A stretch of DNA of 64,000 bases, from the NCBI RefSeq assembly GCF_033118175.1, contig NC_083703.1, positions 81,366,001 to 81,430,000 of the forward strand. The letters run 5' to 3'. Each line of letters opens with the position of its first letter. Position 1 is the stretch's first letter. Positions 22,401-33,197 of the stretch are shown one piece after another. The stretch comes from Dama dama (Eukaryota > Chordata > Mammalia > Artiodactyla > Cervidae). Made by a program: the position numbers and the translations under genes. The notes under the pieces are model-generated. The model was not told where the DNA came from. It saw only the letters and a list, made by a program, of their open reading frames with translations, and searched no databases.

Positions 22401-22769
22401 TGCTGCTAGAACCACTATCTGCTGGCCCCCAGAGAATGGATGTTACTAAGACTCTTTAGCTTACTTGCCTTCCTTCTGTTACTAGCACCTTCCTTATACC
22501 TCCTAATTTGATTCAAAGTCTGGAGTGGATGTGTCTAAGTCAGAGCTTAGAACATGTGTCCTGTGATGTCTTACTTGCAATAGCATCTAGGAAAGAAAGT
22601 ATCCAGCATTTTCAGTTTCTATTATAATGAAAAGAAAGCTCTGAATCATAAGGTAGAAATATTCCCCAAACAGAGAAATGAAAGAAAAAAAAAAGACAAA
22701 TTCCAATAGATTTCAGTTTTGAGTCAGATATTTTACTCCTTAGTGTATGTGGTCTTGGTAGAATGAGAG
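22401..22769. other. Unique DNA
   Basis: Nothing recognised apart from an A-rich run near 22686-22694. Confidence 0.3.
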
Positions 22770-22885
22770 TTTCTTTTCTATTTTTAATTGGAGGATAGTT
22801 GCTTTACAAACTTTTGTTAGTTTCTGCCGTATGTCGACATGAATCAGCCACAGGTAGACACACGTCCCTCCCTCTGTAGGTTTTT
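22770..22885 (-). mobile_element. Ruminant L1 3' end fragment
   Basis: TTTTAATTGGAGGATAGTTG, TAGTTTCTGCCGTATGTCG and CACGTCCCTCCCTCTGTAGG match the antisense 3' UTR start of bovine-type L1. Confidence 0.78.
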
Positions 22886-23655
22886 CCCAGTGTAGTGTTC
22901 TGTGGGATGATCTGTTTCTCAGTGAGTCTGCTATAGTTCATGGAGACAATGACTGTCAGACATTTATTACAGAGTCTTGCACAGAATAGGTAATTACATG
23001 TTATTGTTAAAAACAGTCTAGTGGTGTCGTAATTGTTGTTTTTGAATGAGAAGTCATATTAGCAGGAAATGAAGGGTTATTTTTGCAAGAATAACTAACC
23101 ATTTGGTTTTGAACCCATTGAGCTTGAGGTATCAGGAAATACAGAGGTCAAAGAATATTGCAAGATGATGGTGGCTGTAGGGGTCAGAATCTTCAGAAAG
23201 CTCAAGACTAGAGACATTCCATTAATTCTCCACTTTGTGCTGGTAGATAAATATAGGGCCGAAGCTGCTGTGGAATTAAACCATTCACTACATTTTCCTT
23301 TTGTCCGAAAGGACCACATCAACAGCCAAAGAACCCCTTTACTTCCTTGATTGAAATTAAAATCCAATATAAAAGGGGAATGAAGATGATGCATATTTTA
23401 TGCCTTGGCCTCTCTGCCAGTGATTAATATTTTTTTATGCCCTGGGGTAAAGCAGAAACCATTATTTTAGAGGCATTAGCACAGGAGAAATAAACTCTCA
23501 AAGCTGTAATAGATTGGCTATGCACATTCATAGGCTCTACTGTTTTCCTAGTAATTACCACAATTTATATGTGTGTAATATATATCACATTTAGTGTTAT
23601 ATCATGTATTAAAATACATTTACATTATAGGCATTGTATTATGTATTTATCTTCA
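22886..23655. other. Unique DNA
   Basis: GACATTTATTACAGAGTCTT near 22960 hints at a short L2/MIR tail. The rest is unrecognised. No credible coding frame. Confidence 0.35.
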
Positions 23656-23659
23656 GTCA

Positions 23660-23782
23660 GTGCAGTTGCTCAGTCGTGTCTGACTCTTTGCAACCCCATG
23701 GACTGCAGCATGCCAGGCTTCCCTGTCCATCACCAACCCCCAGAGCTTGCTCAAACTCACATCCATCGAGTAGGTGATGCCA
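23660..23782 (-). mobile_element. BovB LINE 3' end fragment
   Basis: GTTGCTCAGTCGTGTCTGAC, CCCCAGAGCTTGCTCAAACT, TCGAGTAGGTGATGCCA. Only the last ~120 bp of BovB. Confidence 0.85.
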
Positions 23783-23877
23783 CTCAATGTGGTATTTATC
23801 TTAATATATTAATATAATTGATGGATAGTGAACATTCTTATATAAACAATTATCAACAAAAATTAATATTTGTGTAT

Positions 23878-24085
23878 ATGTGCATTAGTTGCTCAGTCAT
23901 GTCTGACTCTTTGTGACCCCATGGACTGTAGCCCACCAGGCTCCTCTGTCCATGGACTTCTCCAGGCAAGGATACTGGAGTGGGTAGTCATTCTCCTCCA
24001 GGGGATCTACCTAACCCAGGGATCAAACCTGGGCCTCCTGCATTGTAGGTGGATTCTTTACTCTCTGAGCCTCCAAGAAAGCCCA
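23878..24085 (-). mobile_element. Bov-tA SINE
   Basis: TAGTTGCTCAGTCATGTCTG to GAGCCTCCAAGAAAGCCC. Antisense, with a diverged head. Confidence 0.92.
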
Positions 24086-24632
24086 AGTCAATATTTAATT
24101 ATTATAAATTATTTATAGTATAAATAAAAGTATATGTTTGCCTTAGATTTATGGCAGGTTATTTATTGTCTTTCCTTTGGAAATGATGTAAAATTTTCAT
24201 ACCTACTATTCATAAAAGGTGGTAATTTAAAAATAAATATCAAATGCACAATGTTACAGGTAGTTTAGAAATATGACAAAAGTTGCAATAGAGATAAATA
24301 CAAAATATAGGAATGTATGAATAGAGCAAAAAGCTGTGAAGACAGTGTTCATGGGGCTGACATTTGGGGAAATTGAGCTGTATGATAAAGTGCAAATCCT
24401 TTATTTTTTTAGCCCTTGGTTGTATCCCTAAATTCACTGTGGCCAAGATACTCCCCACCTTCTCCCTTGGTCATAGAACCCATTCTTCCCTCCACCAAAT
24501 ATCCAGGCCCATTAGGGGAAGCTGGGGAGTGAAGCTTGATTGGTCCAAACACGTTGTAGTGGGATGATCTCACTCCTTTTGCTGAGTGACTCGGTTTAGC
24601 ATGTCACCCCACCCAGTAGTATGTAACCCCAT
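24086..24632. other. Unique DNA
   Basis: Nothing recognised. Confidence 0.35.
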
Positions 24633-24830
24633 TCAGGCTTTCCAAGTGCCTCAGGGCTAAAGAATGTACTTGCCAATGCAGGAGACGTGGGTTTGATCCC
24701 GAGTTGGGAAGATCCTCTGGAGGAGGAGATGGGCAACTCACTCCAGTATTCTTGCACGAGAAATTCCATGGACAGAAGAGCCTGGCTGGCTGCAGAGGTG
24801 GACACGACAGAGTGGCTGAACACGCACACA
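24633..24830 (+). mobile_element. Bov-tA SINE
   Basis: CAGGCTTTCCAAGTGCCTCA, GTGGGTTTGATCCCGAGTTG, CACTCCAGTATTCTTGCACG and GGTGGACACGACAGAGTGG. Some internal loss in the 3' body. Confidence 0.9.
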
Positions 24831-26045
24831 CATGACCAAATTCTACCCAACAGACACAAGAGTTAGTCTACTTTGATGATGCTTGTCAATTTAGAGAAGC
24901 TCTCTCATTTTCCTCCAGGTATAGCTATGAAAGGGAGAAATGCTGTAAACTATGCAGCCATCTCAAGACCTGGAACTCTAAAGTCTGAGGACCAATATCC
25001 TGAGGGTGGTAATACTGAAATAAGGTAAGAGACAGTCTCTAAAGACAGTTTTGGAACTAGCAAAACCATCCCTGTAACCATCCCTTTAGCTGCCCTCCCT
25101 CCAGACTTCTTGTTCAGTGAAATAATAAATTCCCTACTGAGTCTGCCCCTTATGTATTGAATAGTTAGATTTTTCTCCTACTTGCAGCCGAAAGCATCCC
25201 CGCGACTCACTCACCTCCCGCCTCTTCTTGCTGGTGTACTTCCCAAGAGCTTGTCTGGCTGCTCTGCCTCTGGCCCTTCAGCTTGTTTCTGACTTCCGAG
25301 CCTTTTCTCACAAGGCTTCCTCTTTCTGGGGGGCCATCCTCCTTCCTCCTGACGAGGCTCCTTGGAAACTGAGCTCTGCATGACAGACTGAGCTCATCCC
25401 GAGTGAAGGAAGTCAGAAAGTGACAGGCAAATACTGTATATTAACCACATACATGCATCTGCAGAAATGGCACTGATGAGCCTGTTTGCAGGGCAGGAAC
25501 AGAGACGCAGATGTAGGCAGGGGCGTGTGGGTGGGGGTGGGGGAGGGAGAGGGTGAGGGGAACCGAGCGAGAACAATGACATGCACACGCGTGAAGCTGC
25601 AGTGTATCACGGGAGCTCAGCTCAGAGCTCTGTGATGACCTGCAGAGCTGTGACGGGCTGAGGGCCGAAAGGGAGGCTCCAGACGGAGGGGATATATGTG
25701 TACCTGTGGCTGATCCACATGGTTTACAGCAGAAGCTAACACACCCTTATAAAGCAGTTATACGCTAACTGTTAAAGAAGAAAACTCAAGCGTCACCTTG
25801 AGAGCCTCTCGTGGGGGCTGGGGTGCTCTGAGCACCCAGTGCTCCCCTCTCCTCGCCACGCTGGCTGTGACTTTCTGCTCATGCGCCTCTGCCTCTCCCT
25901 GGCTCCTCTCCACGGTGATGGGAACGATGTTATATTTTAGCTTGGTCTCCCAAGGCTCCCATCACATCCATGGACACAGCAGAGTATGAGAAACGTTTGC
26001 CCAGAACACTTCTTCCTTGAGCAGTAGTGAGCAGCACAGCGTGTG
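24831..26045. other. About 1.2 kb unique DNA
   Basis: A G-rich run lies near 25525-25560 (GGGTGGGGGTGGGGGAGGGA), with some CT-rich sequence at 25200-25340. No recognised repeat or coding exon. Confidence 0.35.
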
Positions 26046-26257
26046 AGGTGGGCTCAGTCCTGTCCAACTCTTTGCCGCCCCAAGGACTGTGGCCTTCCAG
26101 GCTCCTCTGTCCATGGGATTCTCCAGGCAAGAATACTGGAGTGGGTTGCCATTTCCTTCTCCTGGGGATCTTCCAGACCCAGGGATCGAACTCGCATCTC
26201 TTGGGACTCCTGCATTGGCAGGTGAACCCTTTACCACCAGGCCGCCTGGAAAGCCCT
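26046..26257 (-). mobile_element. Bov-tA SINE
   Basis: GGTGGGCTCAGTCCTGTCCA to GGCCGCCTGGAAAGCCC. Antisense, full length. Confidence 0.93.
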
Positions 26258-26264
26258 GGCGAAT

Positions 26265-26395
26265 AGCACTAAGAACTTGATATTTGGAGGCTGTGGTCCA
26301 AACCCGAGTCCATTGTTTATGTGATATTGAACAAGACACCACAGGACGCAGTTCCGTTAGGGGGAAAATGGATGCCACAGTGGTATGTACCGTGC
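26265..26395 (+). mobile_element. MIR SINE, diverged
   Basis: GATATTTGGAGGCTGTGGTC, CAAACCCGAGTCCATTG and GGGGGAAAATGGATGCC are in MIR order. Confidence 0.5.
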
Positions 26396-26889
26396 ATGTA
26401 TTTAAATGATATAATGATGCTCATCAATTGCCTTGTTGATAATAAATTCTGTCATTGTTCATAATTCATTAGCTTCCCCCCAGGTGCTTACATATATGCT
26501 CAGAGATATGATAAACAGGTCTGTACTTTTATATTTCCTACTTATCTCTGTATCTAGCTCTTGATAAAAAGAACTAGAGTCCCACAGCCCAGTGACATTG
26601 CATTTTATTGCTTGAATCTTGTCTCAGCACTGCCTGCTATACTTGAGAAATATACCTTGTCTAATGCCTGGGTCACAAATGCATATTTGTGTGTTTAAAA
26701 TAAAGAACAAATGTTTGTGATAGTGGATGCATAATTTAACCTTTTCATCATTTGATATGAAGTCTAAATTAATCTAAGAGCACAGTTTCAACATGAGGTG
26801 AAATTTTTGACCTTTAATGATGCTTTAGTATCTTGACATTCTTACCTTGTGCTAATTTTAAGTGACTTTTTGATATATGTTCACAAATG
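26396..26889. other. Unique AT-rich DNA
   Basis: Nothing recognised. Confidence 0.35.
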
Positions 26890-27475
26890 TTTACTGAAGC
26901 AGAGTTTGAAAGGGCAAAAGGGGGAAGGAAGGAAGGGAGGAGGGTAAGGGAAGAGAGGAAAAAGTCTGAATCTTCATCAGTAAATGAAAAGATCTCTGAA
27001 TAAACTGTAAGATAGCTTTACATGGATTTAGCAAGTATTTAAAAGAATTATGTCTTAATACATCTCTATAGTTTCACCTGAAGGTGTGTCCATGATATAG
27101 TAAAATATGAGTGTAAATTGCAGAGTTGTATCCTGGGAAAGATTGAAGGCAAAAGGAGAGGAGGGTGGCAGAGGATGAAACGGTTAGATAGCATCACTGA
27201 CTTAGAGGACTTGAATTTGAGCGAATTCCGGGAGATAGTGAAGGACAGGGAAGCCTGGCGTGCTGCAGTCTATGGGACTGCAGAGAATTGGACACAACCT
27301 AGCAACTGAACAACAACAACATGTATGAGATATGCGAAAATATTTGCTTTTATTTGTAGAAGCAGAAAAAAGTGTGTGGAAAGAGAGACACCAAACTGTG
27401 TGATAACATTGGTTACCTCAAAGAGGAGGGAGACAGGTGGATGCATTTAATATTTTTACATATGTCTCTGCTTTT
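26890..27475 (+). mobile_element. L1M LINE 3' UTR, split by BovB
   Basis: CACAAATGTTTACTGAAGCA, then (after the BovB piece) GAGATATGCGAAAATATTTG and AAAGAGGAGGGAGACAGGTG follow the sense 3' UTR of an old L1. A GGAA-rich purine stretch lies at 26915-26970. Confidence 0.55.
27122..27318 (+). mobile_element. BovB LINE 3' end
   Basis: CCTGGGAAAGATTGAAGGCA to GACACAACCTAGCAACTGAA, followed by CAACAACAAC. A sense copy truncated to about 200 bp inside the L1M. Confidence 0.88.
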
Positions 27476-27477
27476 TT

Positions 27478-28150
27478 ATTTGTTGCAGTGAAAATTACTG
27501 AGATATAATTTACCCTAAAACTCAACCATCAAAGAGTACAACGAAAAAGTATTTAGTAAATTTCCCAAACTGTGCCACTATCTTTATAAGGCATTTCTAA
27601 GCCGTTTCATCACTCACCAAAAAACCCAGGGTTCAATTACAATTAATCCTCATTCCTTACCCTCAGTCCCAAGCAACCACTCATCTAATTTCTGTCTCTA
27701 CAGATTTGCCTTTTCTGGATATTTCTTATGAATGAAATCATACAATATGTGGTCCTTTGTGTCTGGTTTCTGTCACTTAGCATGTTTTTGGGGTTTATCC
27801 ACATTGATGAACCACCTATCAGTTCTTCATTCCTTTTTATGGCCAGAGTATTCCACTGTCTGAACCTTAGTACATTCTGTTTGTCCATTCACTAATTAAT
27901 AGACATTTGGGTAGGGTTGCCAGATTAAATACAGAATGCCCAATTTAATTTGCTCCAAATAATGTGGGATATACTTATGCTAGGAAAAAATGTGTCATTG
28001 TTTATCTGAAATGTGAATGTAATCAAACATCTCGTGTTTTTATTGACTAAATGAAGCAACTTTACATTTGAAGTTTCCACTTCTTGGCTCCCATGAATAC
28101 ATGCTGCTGTGAACATTTCCATGCAAGTGTCTCTGTGGATGTGTGTGCAT
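27478..28150 (-). mobile_element. L1M LINE 3' region with internal insertion
   Basis: GAGATATAATTTACCCTAAA, CTACAGATTTGCCTTTTCTG, GGTTTCTGTCACTTAGCATG and GAATACATGCTGCTGTGAAC are antisense L1M. At about 27915-28075 it is interrupted by another old element (GTTGCCAGATTAAATACAGA). Confidence 0.65.
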
Positions 28151-28594
28151 TTTTGTAATTTGGAAGAAAGAAAAACTTTACCAATTAAGTAAAACCTCCG
28201 TTTCTGAATGGATTCCAGGAGCACCAGCAATTTGAAAGTCAGTGAAATAGCTTAAGCTATTGTTAACAAATCTATTGCAGAGAAAGGCACATAAATATTG
28301 GGTTCTGCTTTAATTATATGTCAACATCTCCTCCTATGGCAACTCTGGGCTGCCTTGGTTTATTTTATTACTTGCTGGATTGCCTATGGTTATTTAAGAG
28401 GCTCATAAAACTTGGATACCAGACCTGCTTGACATCTAAATAATCTAAGTCCAGCTCATTAAAAGCTGAGATCAATAGCTTGCTGAATACTTTCACACAG
28501 GTGTTGTGTTTTTCATTTAGGAACATTTTGGCTTGCCCGAGAGAATGAGGTTTGCTATTTGCTATCTTGCTATCATATCCCACCTCCTACTTTT
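28151..28594. other. Unique DNA
   Basis: Nothing recognised. Confidence 0.3.
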
Positions 28595-28755
28595 GCCCTT
28601 CCTGTTTCCTGGGCCGGAAACACTGTTGCCCTGATGGCTGCATGACTCACGTTAATTTCATCCAGTTCTCTGCTCAAATATCCCTCATCAGACAGCCTTC
28701 CATAACCACCCACTCAGGCCTGCCCAGAACCTGGCTGCTGTCACATCTTTATAAA
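28595..28755 (+). mobile_element. L2 LINE fragment
   Basis: TTCTCTGCTCAAATATCCCT, CAGACAGCCTTCCATAACCA and GTCACATCTTTATAAATAGG follow sense L2. Confidence 0.55.
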
Positions 28756-28861
28756 TAGGTTTGATAGGTTTAGCAGATGGAAACACAGGATGCCTAGCAA
28801 ACTTTCCATTTCAGATAAAGAAAAAATCCCTTTTTAGTCAAAGCAAGTCGCATCATATTTG

Positions 28862-29085
28862 GGGCATTCCCCGATGGCTCAGTGGGTAAAGAATCTGCCT
28901 GCAATGCAGGAGGCACAGGTTTGATCCCTGGGTCTGATCCCTGGGTCGGGAAAATCCCCTGGAGGAGGGCATGGCAACCCACTGCAGTTTTCTTGCCATG
29001 GAGAATCCCATGGCCTGAGGAGCCTGGCCGGTTACAGTCCAAAGGCTCGCAAAGGGCTGGACATGACTGAGCGACTTTGCATTCA
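28862..29085 (+). mobile_element. Bov-tA SINE with B-box duplication
   Basis: GGGCATTCCCCGATGGCTCA to GGACATGACTGAGCGACTTT. TGATCCCTGGGTC is repeated in tandem at 28922-28934 and 28935-28947. The element sits inside an older repeat whose arms are visible at about 28757-28861 and 29100-29165. Confidence 0.93.
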
Positions 29086-29264
29086 TGCGTGCTGAATGTA
29101 GAGTTATGTGTGGTTTATCTGACATAAAGCCGTTTAACTGGGCACCCTGAATTTTGACAACCCTCCTCACAACCCTTCATACAACCAGACATTATATAAC
29201 GTATGAATCTGCTTATTTAATTTATTATTGCCACCATCCTGAGAGAACGTGGCTGTATTTGCTT

Positions 29265-29298
29265 CATACATACATACATACATTCATACATACATAAT
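29265..29298. repeat. (CATA)n microsatellite
   Basis: Eight to nine CATA units with one CATT variant. Confidence 0.85.
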
Positions 29299-29735
29299 GT
29301 GTTGTCATAACACATTACTGCAAATGGGGGGTTGAAAAAGCAGAAACTTATTCCCCCACAGTTCTGGAGGCCAGAAGTCTGACATGAAAATGCCCACAGG
29401 GCCGTGGTCTGTCCTCAGACTCCAGAGCACCTTCCCTGGGACCGTCCAGCTCCCGGCGGCTCTTGGCAGCGCTCATGGCTTGTGGCCCTATCAGCCCAGC
29501 CTCTGCCTCTGTCTTCTTGTGACCTTCATCCCTGTTCATCTGCATATCATTTTCTTGTCTGCCTCTTTTAAGGACACCTGTCACTGGACTTGGCACTCAG
29601 CCTGGTCCAGGACGATCTCATCTTGAGATCTTTAATTACATCCACCAAGACCCTTTCCTCAAATAGGGTCCCATTTACAGGTTTTCAGGGCAGGCCTTTA
29701 AGTTGGGGGGGGGGGGGGGGCTGTTCAACCACTAC
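29299..29735 (-). mobile_element. MLT1 LTR
   Basis: ACAGTTCTGGAGGCCAGAAG, TTCTTGTGACCTTCATCCCT, AATTACATCCACCAAGACCC and CCTCAAATAGGGTCCCATTT follow antisense MLT1. It contains a run of 16 G at 29705-29720. Confidence 0.8.
29705..29720. repeat. G16 homopolymer
   Basis: Sixteen consecutive G in the 3' part of the MLT1. Its length is likely to be unstable. Confidence 0.9.
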
Positions 29736-29763
29736 AGTGGCACATAGAAGTTTGACCCATGTA

Positions 29764-29842
29764 TTGGGTTGACCAAAAAGCTCATTCATATTTTTTCATG
29801 AAATCGTAGGAAAAATGCAAACGAACTTTTTGGCCAACCCAG
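29764..29842 (-). mobile_element. mariner MITE hairpin, miR-2284/2285-like
   Basis: Near-perfect terminal inverted repeats of about 31 bp (TTGGGTTGACCAAAAAGCTC at the left; GAACTTTTTGGCCAACCCA at the right) enclose a loop of about 15 bp. This is the short artiodactyl mariner. The left flank is TA; the right flank is mutated. Most arm differences become G-U pairs when the minus strand is transcribed, so the minus-strand RNA is the better hairpin. Both arms contain the (GAACTTTTTGG) block that I recall from the ruminant miR-2284/2285 family. Whether this copy is transcribed cannot be seen here. Confidence 0.82.
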
Positions 29843-29924
29843 TGTGTTGGATGAATGAGTGGAGACATCAGCGGTGGTGGGCATTTGGGGTGAGGGTTCT
29901 ATCCCACAGACATCTCTGCAGAAC

Positions 29925-30470
29925 CTAGTGTTTACTGAGGTCAGGAGGGAGCTGGGTGTGCGCGCGTTTTCAGGTCCCCGAGGGCCACCCAGTAGAGATG
30001 CTGGGAACTTGGCGGTGGGTTTTGGAGTGGGGCTGTGGGCGCCCAGGGCCTCGCGACGGCAGCTGAGGCGTCTGAGCCGCTGCACAAGGCCGGGGCAGAA
30101 AGCTCGCTCCAGGAAGCGGGCGGAGGATGGCACTCCACGGGACTCCGCCGCGCGAGGAGCCGCGGGCAGCGGGGAACCTGCCCGCACGTCCCCGTCCCCG
30201 TCCCGGCGCCTCGAGCCGCAGCCGGAGTCCTCGGGCCGCGGCTGTGCGTGAGCGCGCCGGAGGGTTGGCCTGTCGGGGGCCTTTACCTCCTGGTTCGGAA
30301 AAAGGAGCCCAAATCAAAGTCTCCTGCTTCCTCTTTTGGACTGGAGACCAAATGGAATTTGAAGGCGCCGGATTACCGGGAGAAGGCGACGTCGGAGCCC
30401 GAAACCGCTGCTGGGTTTTGCCGACACAGACACCGCGCTAAGAGGGGAACGCAGCGCGGGGTGCTGTAGG
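29925..30470. promoter_or_regulatory. Orphan CpG island, candidate promoter
   Basis: Dense CpG with no recognised repeat: GTGCGCGCGTTTTCAGG, CCGCCGCGCGAGGAGCCGCG, CCTCGGGCCGCGGCTGTGCG. A donor-like CGTGAGC occurs at about 30245. All frames are open for GC reasons, so no protein is proposed. No TATA box was noted. The island lies about 85 bp from the mariner hairpin and just upstream of a CHR SINE. It may be a promoter of an unseen gene or lncRNA. Confidence 0.6.
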
Positions 30471-30498
30471 GGCACTTGCTTAGTCTTTTTGTTTTGGG

Positions 30499-30516
30499 TT
30501 TTTTTTTTTTTTTTTT
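30499..30516. repeat. T18 homopolymer
   Basis: Poly-T next to the CHR SINE on its right. It probably includes that SINE's reversed tail. Confidence 0.85.
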
Positions 30517-30519
30517 CAG

Positions 30520-30870
30520 TTTTAGTTATTTTTAAAAAAGTTATTTGTTTATGTATTTATTTAGTTAGTTATTTTTGATTGTGCTGAGTCTTCTGCTTCA
30601 CTGCGACTGCGCTTTTCTCTAGTTGTACCGAGTGGGGGCCGCTGTCTGTCGCGGTGCGGGGCGTCTCTTGGGGGGCGTCTCGCTGCGCGGGCTTCTTTTA
30701 TCGCAGAGCACGGGCCCTAGGGCGCACAGGCTCAGGAGTTGTGAGGCAGACTCAGTAATTGGGGCACACGGAATTAGTTGCTCCATTGCATGTGGGATCT
30801 TCCTAGACCAAGGATCCAAGCCCTGTCTCCTGCATTGGCAGGCAGGTTCCCTGAGCCGCCAGGGAAGCCC
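30520..30870 (-). mobile_element. CHR-type SINE, long form
   Basis: T-rich start, GGGGGCGTCTCGCTGCGCGG, GCAGAGCACGGGCCCTAGG, CATGTGGGATCTTCCTAGAC and CCGCCAGGGAAGCCC. The GC-rich body extends the adjoining CpG density. Confidence 0.85.
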
Positions 30871-31044
30871 TTAAGGTTGAGTTTTAAGAGTTCTTTGTAT
30901 ATTTTGGATTAACAGTTCTTTATCAAGCGTGTCTTTTGCAAATGTTTTCTCCAAGACTGTGACTTGTCTTCTTGTTCTCTTGACATTATCTTTCACAGAG
31001 TAGAAGTTTTTAATTTTAATGACATCCAACTTAGCAATTCTTTA
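30871..31044. other. L1-like or unassigned
   Basis: TTTTGGATTAACAGTTCTTT and GTCTTTTGCAAATGTTTTCT resemble an antisense L1 ORF2 fragment. Short. Confidence 0.4.
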
Positions 31045-31185
31045 AAAAAAAATAAATTCATTTATTTGGGTCCGTAGGGTCTTGGTTGCCCTTGCAGCAT
31101 CCGGGATTTTAGTCCCCAGACCAGGGATTGAACCTATGTCCTCTGCATCAAAATGTGGATTCTTAAACTCTGAACCACCAGGAAT
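31045..31185 (-). mobile_element. CHR-type SINE
   Basis: A-rich/T-rich border, GGTCCGTAGGGTCTTGGTTG, GACCAGGGATTGAACCTATG and GAACCACCAGGAATT. Confidence 0.75.
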
Positions 31186-31289
31186 TTGTTCAGAATTATT
31201 TTGGTATTTCTCCCAGGGAATTGCTCTTGGGGGAGCGAGGGAGCTTTGCAGGAAAAGTAGAATTGTTAATGTGAAGAAGGTGATCTAGA

Positions 31290-31475
31290 TCTAGTGAGAC
31301 TGGGCTCCTAATTCCCACGTTGTTTCTAACGAGCTGTCTGGCTCCTGTTGGTCTCTTTCCTCATCTATGACATCTGACCAACAATTTGTATGTCATGGGG
31401 TTGTTGTGAAGATTGAAAATTCGCATGAAAGCGTGTGAAGCCCCCAGGTCTGTGGCTGACAGAGAAGGGCCACAG
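31290..31475 (+). mobile_element. MIR SINE
   Basis: GAGCTGTCTGGCTCCTGTTG, CTCTTTCCTCATCTATGACA and GTTGTGAAGATTGAAAATTC follow the MIR 3' half. Confidence 0.6.
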
Positions 31476-31647
31476 CGCATGGTATTGTTCTCAGACTCAC
31501 ACCCTGCTGAGAGAGGCTAGCCAGATGGCGCCTGCAGTGACGTGAGCATCCAGCCCTCCGTCAGCACTGTTCGGAGCTGGGCTCCCCGGGGAGTGAGCAG
31601 GGACACCCCTGCTCTGTAGAGCTCTCCTTGCAGTGGTTCTCTTTCTT

Positions 31648-31846
31648 GTTTTAGTTGCTAATTCTGATTCTTTTGCAACCCCACGGACTGCAGCCCACCA
31701 GGCTCCTCTGTCCATGGGATTCTCCAGGCAAGAAGACTGGAGTGGGTTACCTTTTCCTTCTCCAGGGGATCTTCCTGACCCAGGGATTGAACCTGTGTCT
31801 CCTGCATTGGCAGGCAGGTTCTTTACCACTGAGCCGCCAGGGAAGC
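31648..31846 (-). mobile_element. Bov-tA SINE
   Basis: TTTTAGTTGCTAATTCTGAT (diverged start) to GAGCCGCCAGGGAAGC. Confidence 0.92.
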
Positions 31847-31859
31847 AGATTGACAGAGG

Positions 31860-32460
31860 TGGGGGAAAACAGTGAAACAAGTGTGCAAGTAAATAAATAG
31901 CAGAAGTTCAGGCAGTGATGAGTCAGAGGGAGGGAAAGGAAAGCAACTTAAAAGGGATAGAGTGGACCTAGGGCCAGCCTCGGGGGTGTGCCTCTGGATA
32001 CAAGGTTAGGAGGTGAGGGAAGAAGACCTCTTTAAGGAGATGACTTTGGAGTAGAGACCTTATGTGTGATGGGAAGACTCACTGGACTACCTGGGGAGAC
32101 AGTTCCTCTGAGCACGGGTAACCAGAATGAAGATCTTACAGTGGAAACAAGTTTGGGAAATTCTAGGGACATCTCATTTCTTATTGTAGGCTGAATATTG
32201 GCAGCAAAATATGCTCATTCATAGAAGGGATTGATTTAATGAATGCCCCTTGGGTCCCTACAATTACACGGGGCCATGCTGAGGGAGGAGATAAAAAACA
32301 AACCCGTAATTGCCATGTTCAAAGGAGCCAGCAATGTAATTGAGGAAACAAGTGTGTATAAAGAAGTGATCTGGAAAGAGCAGAATAAAGTATTTATTAA
32401 TGCCAGGATTTCAAATACCAATGTTGGCTTCATGGGGTGAAAAAGTCCCTCATAAATCCT
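31860..32460 (-). mobile_element. L2 LINE remnant
   Basis: CAAGTAAATAAATAGCAGAA, TCAGGCAGTGATGAGTCAGA, AAGGAGATGACTTTGGAGTA and GAGACCTTATGTGTGATGGG follow antisense L2. A second L2-like block (CAAACCCGTAATTGCCATGT) follows at about 32230-32460. Confidence 0.55.
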
Positions 32461-32904
32461 TTCCTGGGATGGGGTTGATGAGATAACTTCCTCCAGGGTG
32501 TGGGGTGTACAGATTAGATGGAGAAAAACTCTTTAAGAACTCAGGCCTCTCAGCACCATCATGCATAATTTAGGAGGGGGATGGAAGGAGACAAAAGATT
32601 AATGTATTCCAAACATGTAAACATGTACAACCCAGAAATCAGCAGAAGTCACTGTTCTTGAAGATTCGGCAAAGACCAGCTCCAGGACAGCACATGGCCA
32701 ATCTGTGTTCTGGGGGAGGCTTCTATGCTCACAGCAGTATTCCTGTAAACAATGGGTCTTATGTCCCATGTTCACTGGTATTTACATTTGACTCTTTTTT
32801 CTACTAGAGGTCCCAGCAGGACCTGCTTTTATTCAGTTTCTATAACCGTCAGCATTTTAATTTATTTTTTATAAATAGCTTCAATAATCATTAAGCTTTA
32901 GCAT
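32461..32904. other. Unique DNA
   Basis: Nothing recognised. Confidence 0.3.
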
Positions 32905-33197
32905 CTGTTTTAAAAAAATATTTATTCACGTTTGGCTGTGCAGGGTCTTTGTCTCTGCTCAGGTTTTCCTCTGGTTGCAGGGGCAGGGGCTGCTCCATAG
33001 TTGGGGTGTGAGGGCTTCTCGTGGCAGTGGTTTTGTCTTGTCTTGGAACATGAAGTCTGGAGCGTAGGCTTTGGTAGTTGTGGCCCACAGGCTTACTAGC
33101 TCCGTGGCATGTGGGATCTTCCCTGACCAGGGATCACACCCGTGTCTTCCTTTTTGGCAGGAGGATTCTTTACCACTGAGCCACCAGGAAAGGCCAG
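32905..33197 (-). mobile_element. CHR-type SINE, long form
   Basis: TTTGGCTGTGCAGGGTCTTT, GGCTTCTCGTGGCAGTGG, GCATGTGGGATCTTCCCTGA and GAGCCACCAGGAAAGGCC. Confidence 0.85.

Noticed and set aside
29705..29720. G16 run as a G-quadruplex switch
   Set aside because: A pure homopolymer in an old LTR is more simply a slippage product and may vary or be an assembly artefact.
29859..30251. 130-codon frame within the CpG island
   Set aside because: Frames on both strands are open here because of GC content. Composition is Arg/Pro/Ser-rich without a domain or conserved start.
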